A stretch of DNA of 64,000 nt, taken from Mycobacterium sp. E2733 (GTDB lineage Bacteria > Actinomycetota > Actinomycetes > Mycobacteriales > Mycobacteriaceae). This document shows positions 6,988 to 13,984 of the stretch, in pieces. Each line of letters begins with the position of its first letter. The stretch's first letter is position 1. Below the pieces are notes generated by a model. The model made no database searches. It was not told the DNA's origin and saw nothing but the letters and a program-made list of their open reading frames with translations. Location of the stretch: assembly GCF_001667585.1 (NCBI RefSeq), contig NZ_LZJZ01000031.1:46461-110460 (forward strand). Direction: 5' to 3'. The position numbers were made by a program, and so were the translations under genes.

Positions 6988-9543
6988 TCACAACAGGCCG
7001 AGTTCTCGCGCCCGGCTGACCGCAGCGCTGCGGTGTTCAACGCGGAGCTTGCGGTACAGGGCGCGCTGGTGGGTCTTCACGGTATTGAGCGAGACGTACA
7101 GCCGCGCACCAATCTCGCGCCGCGATAACCGGGTGGCGAGCAGGCGAAGAACCTCAAGCTCTTTCGGGGTCAGCTCCTCACCGCCCGCGACGCGCGCGTC
7201 GCGCGAAGTCGCCGCGACGCCGACGCGCCGCTCGGCCGAAGCGAACAGTTCCGAAGCGATGCCAGCGTCCGCGCAACCGCGCACCAGGGCGCCGACCTCT
7301 TCGCGGATGGCCTGCGCGGCCTGGTGATCGCCTAGATGCTCCGAGATCTCCGCTCTGACCGAAAGCGCCTTGGCCACCTCGAGGATTGCTCCACCTTGGC
7401 GGGCAGACATGACGGCCATGTCGGCGGCGACCACCGCTGCGGCTGCGTCACCACGGAGACGGAGGAGTTCGGCGGTGGCAACCGATACCATGACGTCCAC
7501 GAGGTGTTCCGCATCCGCCAGGTCCCGTGAGCTGCCGGAGGCCCGGCGGATGTGACGCTCGGCGTCCGACAGCTGGCCACGCTCGGCCGAAATCAGCGCC
7601 AGATGACCCAATGCGTAGATGCGGGCGCGACGATCACCCGCCTTCTCGGCCAGCTCTACTGCCCGCTGGAAGGCGGCTTGCGCCTCCTGGGTATTGCCCG
7701 AAAAGTACAGCGCTGACCCGTGGATGCAGTAGGCGGTTGATCGGCCCAGCGGCGCTCCGCCCAGTTCGAGGGTGATCGCCCCGCGAGCCGTCTCGAGCGC
7801 CGCGGCGACTTCAGCCGTCTTGAACGAGTGAAGCGCGCGCAACACGGCGAGTTGAGCGCCGATCGCGCCACCATCGCCGGTGTCGACCGCGGAGCCGGTC
7901 TCGACTGCATCGATCCACTCGGCGGCGTCATCGAGTTGACCAACGCTTAGGGCGATCCAAGCGCGGGCCACGCTCAGCCGCGGATCCCGTGCAACGGTCT
8001 CCTCGGGAAGCAAATCAAGTAAGCCGGATACGGTCGACACGCCGCCCCCGCTGACTTCGTCGACCCAGTCCGCGGCGATCAGATCAGCACTGCGCTCGAT
8101 GTCACCGCTGGCGACCAGGTGGCGCACCGCCTCATCGATGAGGCCCTCGGTCTCGAACCAGGCTGCGGCTCGTCGGTGCAGATCGCCGACGAGCCCGGGC
8201 TCGCTGCGACGCAACTCCGTGCGCAGCAACTCTCGGAACAGCTGGTGATAGCGGTACCAGTGACGAGATGTGTCCAATGGCACCAGAAATAGGTTTTCGC
8301 GTTCGATCTCATCCAAGACTGAGGCCGAGTCAGAAGTTTGGAGCACCGCGTCACACAGCGGACCGCTGAGTCGTCCCAAGACAGACGTGCGTAGCAAAAA
8401 GCTGCGCAGGTGCGGCGGCTGACCGTCGAGCACCTCGGCCATCAAGTAGTCGACGATATGACGGTTGTCGCCCGCGAACGTCTTTATGAACGTGGGGGTA
8501 TCGGCACGCCCGGCCAGCGAGAGCGCGGCAAGGTAGAGGCCGGCAGCCCATCCCTCGGTGCGTCGGTGTAATAGCTGAATATCGGCGTGCGCCAAGTCCA
8601 AACCGAGGACGTCGTTGAGCAGATGCTCTGCCTCCGCGGGCCCGAAACGTAGATCGTCGGTTCGCACTTCGGTGAGGTCCCCGCTGGCCCGCAGCCGCGC
8701 TAACGGCAGTAAAGGATCCGACCGGGTAGCCAACACCAAGTGAAGATTCGCCGGCAAGCGGCTGATGAAGAATCCCAGCTGCTCATGAACGGCCCGATTC
8801 GTCACCAGGTGGTAGTCATCCAGTATGAGCACCATCGGGCTGGCGATCGTGTCCAGATCGTTTAGGAGGGTGGGCAGTACGACCTGCGCCGGATCGGCGC
8901 CCATCGCGAGGAGTTCGACCGCGCGGATCCCCACCCCGGGGCTGATCTCTTGCAGCGCGGCGACCACGTACATCCAAAACCACACGGGGTCGTTGTCGGA
9001 GGAATCAAGCGACAGCCAGCCAAACCGCTGACCCTCGTCCGCGGCCAGGGCCCACTGCGCCAGCACGGTGGTCTTCCCCCAGCCGACCGGCGCACTCAAC
9101 AGGGTCAGCTTGCGGCCGCGGCCAGCGGACAACATGTCCAGCAGGGCGGCCCGCTTAACGAGCTGGACCCCGATGGCCGGGACGTGCAGCTTGGTGGCGA
9201 GCAGAACTGCTCGCGCGGCGGCCTCTCCAGCGCGGTCGTCGCCGCGTCCGGCTGAGCCGGTCATGTCCGAACTCCGGAAATCCGCCGGACCCAGCGGCCG
9301 GGCGGGAAGCCTCGGCGTTGACACCTCTTGAGTGGGCGCTGGCGGCTTGGCATCCCAGGTGTTCTCTGCAGGGTCGGGCGGGCTCGTTCTGCCCGGCAAT
9401 CGCGGAGATCCTATTGAATCAGATCCGTTCTGTTCGATTACCTCCGGCGCACGCCGGCGGTGCCCGTTGCGGCTGGCCGACCCGACTGCCGCCAACGGCT
9501 CAAGAATTCTTTCGTGACCCGCGCTCGCGATGTGCCCGCTCAC
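6988..9543 (-). CDS. MalT-like STAND ATPase, LuxR-family transcription regulator
   Basis: The product has about 851 residues. After a proline/serine-rich leader of about 110 residues come VLLATKLHVP and LTLLSAPVGWGKTTVL (Walker A GWGKTT), the STAND motifs LILDDYHLV and GWAAGLYLAAL, a TPR-like helical region, and a C-terminal LuxR helix-turn-helix ELTPKELEVLRLLATRLSRR with SLNTVKTHQRALYRKL. This is the layout of MalT-type activators, which bind ATP and an inducer, oligomerise and activate promoters. The GTG at 9543 is preferred because GAGGAG lies 7 nt before it; an upstream ATG at 9585 lies inside the same frame. The GCGTCTCA palindromes at 9615-9656 lie directly upstream. It is a candidate reader of the TCACCC elements, but no evidence links them. 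Confidence 0.85.
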   Translation of the reverse strand: MSGHIASAGHERILEPLAAVGSASRNGHRRRAPEVIEQNGSDSIGSPRLPGRTSPPDPAENTWDAKPPAPTQEVSTPRLPARPLGPADFRSSDMTGSAGRGDDRAGEAAARAVLLATKLHVPAIGVQLVKRAALLDMLSAGRGRKLTLLSAPVGWGKTTVLAQWALAADEGQRFGWLSLDSSDNDPVWFWMYVVAALQEISPGVGIRAVELLAMGADPAQVVLPTLLNDLDTIASPMVLILDDYHLVTNRAVHEQLGFFISRLPANLHLVLATRSDPLLPLARLRASGDLTEVRTDDLRFGPAEAEHLLNDVLGLDLAHADIQLLHRRTEGWAAGLYLAALSLAGRADTPTFIKTFAGDNRHIVDYLMAEVLDGQPPHLRSFLLRTSVLGRLSGPLCDAVLQTSDSASVLDEIERENLFLVPLDTSRHWYRYHQLFRELLRTELRRSEPGLVGDLHRRAAAWFETEGLIDEAVRHLVASGDIERSADLIAADWVDEVSGGGVSTVSGLLDLLPEETVARDPRLSVARAWIALSVGQLDDAAEWIDAVETGSAVDTGDGGAIGAQLAVLRALHSFKTAEVAAALETARGAITLELGGAPLGRSTAYCIHGSALYFSGNTQEAQAAFQRAVELAEKAGDRRARIYALGHLALISAERGQLSDAERHIRRASGSSRDLADAEHLVDVMVSVATAELLRLRGDAAAAVVAADMAVMSARQGGAILEVAKALSVRAEISEHLGDHQAAQAIREEVGALVRGCADAGIASELFASAERRVGVAATSRDARVAGGEELTPKELEVLRLLATRLSRREIGARLYVSLNTVKTHQRALYRKLRVEHRSAAVSRARELGLL

Positions 9544-9614
9544 CGTTTTTCTCCTCTTTTCCCTTCGATGGGATGACTCCTCCAACTGATGACACCTCGG
9601 TGGGCGGATGGTGA

Positions 9615-9656
9615 GCGTCTCATCATGAGGTGATCGAGCGTCTCAAAGTGAGACGC
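9615..9656 (-). promoter_or_regulatory. Paired GCGTCTCA-N3-TGAGACGC palindromes upstream of the MalT-like gene
   Basis: Positions 9638-9656 form a perfect 19-bp palindrome, GCGTCTCA-AAG-TGAGACGC. A second site with one good half, GCGTCTCA-TCA-TGAGG, lies at 9615-9633, 23 bp centre to centre. The same perfect-plus-degenerate arrangement recurs at 17339-17381 next to the GAF/Fis regulator. Palindromes of this size suit a Fis-type HTH dimer, so the GAF/Fis protein is the candidate binder (inference). Confidence 0.7.
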
Positions 9657-9700
9657 TGTGGGACGTCCGGAGGGCGGGCCGGCCGTCGTCTTCCCCCTGC

Positions 9701-9781
9701 TCATGGTCGTCGGTTCACCACCACGTACCCAGCGGCGCCGAGCGCCACCGGCATCACCAACATTTTCCACGTCGTGCTCAC
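9701..9781 (-). CDS. Tiny hydrophobic protein, copy 1 (26 aa)
   Basis: A GTG at 9781 opens a 26-codon frame with MLVMPVALGAAGYVVV, one short membrane segment, and a basic end NRRP. It is below the usual size for gene calling. Support comes from a second ORF at 10264-10371 with the same start (GTGAGCAC), the same MLxxxxxxxxG...AGYxxV pattern and a related leader about 100 nt upstream. No strong Shine-Dalgarno sequence is visible. Its stop overlaps an ATG as ATGA. Function is unknown; small membrane modulators and leader peptides are both possible. Confidence 0.4.
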   Translation of the reverse strand: MSTTWKMLVMPVALGAAGYVVVNRRP

Positions 9782-9897
9782 GGTCGATCTCTTAAATCCT
9801 CTGTGTCGTTGCCGGCTCGCGCCGTTCGCGGTTGATCGGCGGGGGTTGCGGCGATTCAGAGCTCAATGAATACGTTGGCAGCGCGCGCACCACGGCC

Positions 9898-9935
9898 ACC
9901 ATCGCCCAATGGGTGATCTTTAGGGCCGGGTCGGT
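9898..9935 (-). repeat. Duplicated leader element, copy 1
   Basis: The minus strand contains CCGGCCCTAAAGATCACCC followed by ATTGGGCGATGG. A close copy lies at 10463-10500. Each copy sits about 90-120 nt upstream of one of the two tiny hydrophobic ORFs, so a regulatory leader is likely. The plus strand TGATCTTTAGGGCC matches 9 of 14 core positions of the mycobacterial DosR box, too weak to call. Confidence 0.5.
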
Positions 9936-10267
9936 GTATACCTAGGCGCCTTGATAATTGGCGGACTGGTCAATCCGAGCGGCGCATGCGTTCCCCCGGC
10001 TGGGAGATCCACGTAGCGAACCAGGGCGGCGATGTTATCGGCCGGCTCACAGGGGGCCGTCGAGCCGTTGAATGGGATTCGGCGGGCTGAGACGCGCTCA
10101 CCGCAGCCCCAGCCCGCCGAATGGTCAAATGGCGACGACGCTCGGCTTCGATGGGCGATGATTTCCTCGACTGCGACGGCCGCCTTGCGCGACTCAACTC
10201 GCCTGTGTGTCGAGACGTACAGTCCTGCTGCAGGTTCGGCGAGCGAGTCGGTGTGACCGGCGGTCAT
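9920..10267 (-). CDS. Hypothetical protein, 115 aa (uncertain)
   Basis: This frame starts at an ATG whose ATGA overlaps the stop of tiny ORF 2 and ends inside the leader of tiny ORF 1. Third positions are moderately GC-rich, as in the accessory genes around. There is no membrane segment, signal peptide or family motif; the sequence is rich in Ser, Arg and Pro. The coupled start is the main support. It could equally be a chance frame in GC-rich DNA. Confidence 0.3.
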   Translation of the reverse strand: MTAGHTDSLAEPAAGLYVSTHRRVESRKAAVAVEEIIAHRSRASSPFDHSAGWGCGERVSARRIPFNGSTAPCEPADNIAALVRYVDLPAGGTHAPLGLTSPPIIKAPRYTPTRP

Positions 10268-10371
10268 CGCGACACCATCGTGTACCCGGCGACACCGAAC
10301 ACCACTGGCACCATCGCCAGCATTCCAAGCGCGGCATTCAACATTCTTCGCTCTTTCACTTGTGTGCTCAC
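10264..10371 (-). CDS. Tiny hydrophobic protein, copy 2 (35 aa)
   Basis: A GTG at 10371 opens 35 codons with an MSTQVKERR head, then a hydrophobic core MLNAALGMLAMVPVVFGVAG and a YTMVSR end. The core aligns with that of the ORF at 9701-9781 (MLxxx...PVxxGxAGY). An internal ATG in the MLNAAL part could also be used. It is followed by an ATGA-coupled frame of 115 codons. One transmembrane helix is predicted by eye; function is unknown. Confidence 0.4.
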   Translation of the reverse strand: MSTQVKERRMLNAALGMLAMVPVVFGVAGYTMVSR

Positions 10372-10462
10372 CGGTTCGGTGTGTGGCCTAGTTGAGCCGT
10401 CGCCTTGGGTGAGAACGTGATTTGTTGTCGACCACAACGGTCGTCGTGTGGGCGGCGGAAAA

Positions 10463-10500
10463 CCATCGCCCAAGGGTTGATGTTTAGGGCCGGATAGGTC
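10463..10500 (-). repeat. Duplicated leader element, copy 2
   Basis: The minus strand contains CCGGCCCTAAACATCAACCC followed by TTGGGCGATGG, matching copy 1 at 9898-9935 apart from a few changes. The spacing of 565 bp between copies, with a related tiny ORF after each, points to duplication of a whole leader-ORF unit. Confidence 0.5.
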
Positions 10501-11079
10501 TAGCAGTAGGCCAACGCCGCAAACCCGTTGAAACAAACTGCACAGAAGACGGTTCTAGATGGCCGTCTCAGGCGGCAGGGCCGCTCACCTCCGAGGCATT
10601 CGACGAATCGAGCTGAACGCGGCCATGACTTCGGCGGCATAATCGCGAAGCTGGACCGGACTTGGCGATTGAGACACGAAACTCCGTCGCGATGTTCTCA
10701 ATGTCAGTCGCGAAGCGTGCCCGCGGCCGCTTCGTAGGCGTGTTCCAAAACGGACGGCCGAACATCAGATGGTCCTTGCTCATCGGTCAACGGGGGAACT
10801 CGCCCGATCCGACTGCGAGAAGGCCGCTCGCTTACAACGTGATCGCTTGTCCGCCTGATGGTCTCGGGCCGGGAGTCAGAACCAACATCGCGTGGCGATT
10901 GGCATGACCGAATCCCGCTACAGAAGTGGCTTCGCGGTCATATCTGCAGTCACACGCTTTGAATTACAGTGGCTCGCAGTGGTTTTGCGCTCACCGGCGG
11001 TTCTACGGCTACGCCTCGACCGTCCCTCGGCTCACTAGATGACTAGCTGTCGACTACAACGCCCCGAATTCAACGTCCG
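10501..11079. other. Intergenic region upstream of the tiny ORFs and downstream of LAL gene 1
   Basis: This 579-bp stretch has no well-supported gene. A 71-codon leftward frame at 10568-10783 has no Shine-Dalgarno sequence and no family features. The plus-strand frames overlap it and are equally weak. The region is less GC-rich than the flanking regulators, and I see no copy of the TCACCC element in it. Confidence 0.5.
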
Positions 11080-13893
11080 TCAATCGGAGCCGCGCATGAT
11101 CTGCGCCAACTGGGCGCGCGAAGTAATGCCCAACTTGGCAAAAGCGTTGTGTACGTGGGTTTTCACCGTGTGGGGAGACAGGTGCAGCTCGGTGGCGACC
11201 GAGCGGTTGGTCGCGCCTCCGGCGATCAGGTTGATGACCTTCAGTTCGGAGTCGGTGAGGCTGTCAAAGCCGGTTTTTGCCCGGGGGTGCGTAACGATGC
11301 GCCGTTCCACGCCTAAGCGGCGCAACGTGCGGCCGACCCGGCGGGCATCGGCGGTCGCGCCGCACTCAATGTAGGTGTCGAATGCCGCGTTCAGCTGGTC
11401 GAGTGCCTCGACGTTTCGCTGTGCGCGACTCAGCTCGGCGCCGGCGTCCTCGGCAGCGCTTGCGTAAAGAAGCGGCCGCGCCAACGAACGAAGCGACTTC
11501 GCTGCAGCCACTAATGCCTGGGCATCGCGTTCGAGTATCCCGCGGGCATACCCGGTGACCGCGGTGAAGAGCGGCACCGCAGGCCGCTCACTCTCAAGCA
11601 TCTCGATTGCCTGCAAGACCCGTGCGCGCAAGCCGGCGTCAGCCGCGGCTGATGCCACTTGCGCGCTCAAGATCAGCCGATCTAAGGCATAGACCTGCAG
11701 TGGTGTTCCGAGTAAGGCGATGTCGCCGCCGAGCCAGCGCACCGCCTCATGAACGTCGTCGCGTTGCCACGCCGCCAGCGCGAGCACATACGCCGCTCCG
11801 CGACGGATTGCTGGTGAGCCGGTAGAGTAGGCAAAATGTGCGTCATTGGCCATCTGCTGCAACATGTTTCGATCATCCGTGCGCACCGCCACCGAAGCCA
11901 TAATCACTATGCGTAGCAGGTCCGGTTCGCTCACGCCCGCCGGCTCTGGGGGCGGGAGTGGGTCAGCCGCGTCGAGAGCGGCCGACAACCGGCCCGCAGC
12001 GAGGTGGAAAATCCCGCCAATGACAGTCCACATATTGAGGACCATCGCGTTGCCTTCGCGGCGGGCCTGCCGGGCGCCGTCGGCGACCCGGTCCGCCGCG
12101 TCGTCCAACCGGCCGAACACTGCCAGCAGAATTGCGTAGTACATTGCGGCATAGTGATGTGCCAGGGCGGCATCATTCGTGTAGCCCAGCGAACAAAGTT
12201 GTTCGAAACGGCCGAGGGCGCGGACCCTATGGCCGTCACCAACGTCGAGCAAAGCGAGGGTGATCTCGGCCATGATCGTGGCCTCGAGATCACCTGTGGC
12301 TGCTGCTGCGGCGGCGGCCTCGTTGGCTGCCGTGCGCTGTTGCCCTCTTTTGTCCTGCAACACAAGGTTGTAGGACAGCCACGCCAGGTGCCGTGCCCGG
12401 GTGACCTCGCTGATGTCGCTCAACTCGAGGGCTCGGCGATTCTCCTCCACCCGCCGCTGGGCACTGTGTTTGGTGTGCGCCCGGAGTCGGAGGCGGATTT
12501 CGGCCTCGGCTTCGGGCGAGACGGCCTCGGAGAGTGCCGCGACGGCCAATTGCTCGGCCTCGCCGTGGCGGCCGGCCCGGTTGAGCCACTCCACCGTTTC
12601 GGCGACCAGGGGTCCGTGCTGAGCGTCGTCGGCGGGCAACAGCTCCAGCGCGCGCTTGCTCAGGTCCGCGGCCGCGCTCGCGTCGCCGCGGCCAACCGAT
12701 CGGGCGGCTTGGCGCAGTGCCTCGATCGCCTCCCGGTCGCCTGGTTCGGCGCTGCGTGCCAGCTGGGTGGCCACCTCGGCCGGGGTCGCGCCGATACTCA
12801 GCATGACCGACGCGGACTGGCGCTCCATCGCCCGCCGCAACGACTGCGGCAACGACTGTCGGGTCGCCTCCCGCAGCAAGTCGTGCCGAAACCTCAACTG
12901 CTCACCGTCTTCGACGAATAGATCCGCGCGGACCGCCTCCTCCAGCGCCGACAGCAACGAGGTCGGCGGCCGGTCCAGCATCGCGGCCAGCAAGCCTGCC
13001 GAGAACCGATCCGGCAGCACTCCGGCCACGCGCACCACCTCCGAAGCGCTATCGGAGAGGAGATCCAGTCGTTGCTGCATACCCACGCCCAGCCGTCGCG
13101 GCAGCGCATCTCCGGTGGCCACCGCCCGTCCGCCGCTGACGTTCAGTCGGTCTTCCTCGTCCAGACCCTGCACAAGCTCGCTGACCAAAAAAGGGTTTCC
13201 GTGAGCCTTGGCGGCCAGGTTCAAGAGAGACTCATCCGCGGTCGCCCGCACGACGTCTTGGACCATGTCGGCGACCGCATCCGGCATCATGGCCCCCAGT
13301 CGCAGAATTGTGGCGTTCGCGCGTTGGAGCACCGACAACGTCTCTTGCACCGCCGAGCCGCCGGCCCCGGTGCGGGCAGTCAATACCCACAACACCGCCG
13401 CATCTGGCCGCGCGGTGGCCAGCGACCTCAGCGCCAGCAGCGTGCCGTTATCGGCCCAGTGAATGTCCTCCAAGAGAATCGCCAGCGGGCTCTGTGCGGC
13501 AGCGGCATGAATCGCGTCGGCCAAATCGTGGACCACCCAGTAGCGCAGATCGGCCGAGCCGCCTAATTGGCGCAACGCCTCGGTGTCTCCCACCGGGGGA
13601 TCAGCGTTGAGAGTGGCCATGAACAACGAAAAAAACGGCACCGTCTGCTGGTACTCGAACGCCTCCCCGAACAAGGTGCGTACCACACACTTCTCGGCCA
13701 GGGTTAACACCTCGGTCAGCAACCGACTCTTCCCGATGCCGGGAGGTCCTTCGATGACCAATACGCCCCCGCGGCCCTGGGCTACCGCGTTAACCAGTGC
13801 GCCGATCGTTTTCAGCTCGTCTGCCCGCCCTCGAATCGGCGGGGTGACCAGGCGTTGGCCGCCGGCGTCAAATAGGCCGGTCGGAGGCCCCAT
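11080..13893 (-). CDS. Large ATP-binding LuxR (LAL) regulator 1
   Basis: The 937-residue protein begins with an AAA-like ATPase: PPIRGRADELKTI, Walker A EGPPGIGKSRLL (residues about 48-59) and Walker B AILLEDIHWAD. A long TPR-like helical middle follows, with a C-terminal LuxR HTH: SLTDSELKVINLIAGGATNR and LHLSPHTVKTHVHNAFAKLG. LAL proteins are signal-integrating transcription activators common in actinobacteria. It is a close paralogue of the next gene at 13985-16924, with near-identical ATPase and HTH regions, and is separated from it by 91 nt on the same strand. Unlike many mycobacterial homologues it has no nucleotide-cyclase domain. The near-identical HTHs suggest both bind related sites. 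The ATG at 13893 is chosen by closeness to the ATPase domain. Confidence 0.88.
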   Translation of the reverse strand: MGPPTGLFDAGGQRLVTPPIRGRADELKTIGALVNAVAQGRGGVLVIEGPPGIGKSRLLTEVLTLAEKCVVRTLFGEAFEYQQTVPFFSLFMATLNADPPVGDTEALRQLGGSADLRYWVVHDLADAIHAAAAQSPLAILLEDIHWADNGTLLALRSLATARPDAAVLWVLTARTGAGGSAVQETLSVLQRANATILRLGAMMPDAVADMVQDVVRATADESLLNLAAKAHGNPFLVSELVQGLDEEDRLNVSGGRAVATGDALPRRLGVGMQQRLDLLSDSASEVVRVAGVLPDRFSAGLLAAMLDRPPTSLLSALEEAVRADLFVEDGEQLRFRHDLLREATRQSLPQSLRRAMERQSASVMLSIGATPAEVATQLARSAEPGDREAIEALRQAARSVGRGDASAAADLSKRALELLPADDAQHGPLVAETVEWLNRAGRHGEAEQLAVAALSEAVSPEAEAEIRLRLRAHTKHSAQRRVEENRRALELSDISEVTRARHLAWLSYNLVLQDKRGQQRTAANEAAAAAAATGDLEATIMAEITLALLDVGDGHRVRALGRFEQLCSLGYTNDAALAHHYAAMYYAILLAVFGRLDDAADRVADGARQARREGNAMVLNMWTVIGGIFHLAAGRLSAALDAADPLPPPEPAGVSEPDLLRIVIMASVAVRTDDRNMLQQMANDAHFAYSTGSPAIRRGAAYVLALAAWQRDDVHEAVRWLGGDIALLGTPLQVYALDRLILSAQVASAAADAGLRARVLQAIEMLESERPAVPLFTAVTGYARGILERDAQALVAAAKSLRSLARPLLYASAAEDAGAELSRAQRNVEALDQLNAAFDTYIECGATADARRVGRTLRRLGVERRIVTHPRAKTGFDSLTDSELKVINLIAGGATNRSVATELHLSPHTVKTHVHNAFAKLGITSRAQLAQIMRGSD

Positions 13894-13984
13894 CGGGTGT
13901 CCTGTCTAGCGCTCAATTACCGAAATGCCATTGCAGTGCACGTCATTGTAGGCCGTGCACGGCCTCCAGCAGATTTGCCGTCGA

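Noticed and set aside
9540..9770. 76-codon leftward frame overlapping the GCGTCTCA palindromes
   Set aside because: The perfect palindromes inside it and its basic low-complexity product point to a regulatory region.
9897..9935. DosR box
   Set aside because: TGATCTTTAGGGCC matches only 9 of 14 core positions and the second copy fewer, so it is not called.
10568..10783. 71-codon leftward frame beginning MSKDHLMFGRPFWNTP
   Set aside because: No ribosome site and no recognisable family; kept only as a possibility in the intergenic entry.
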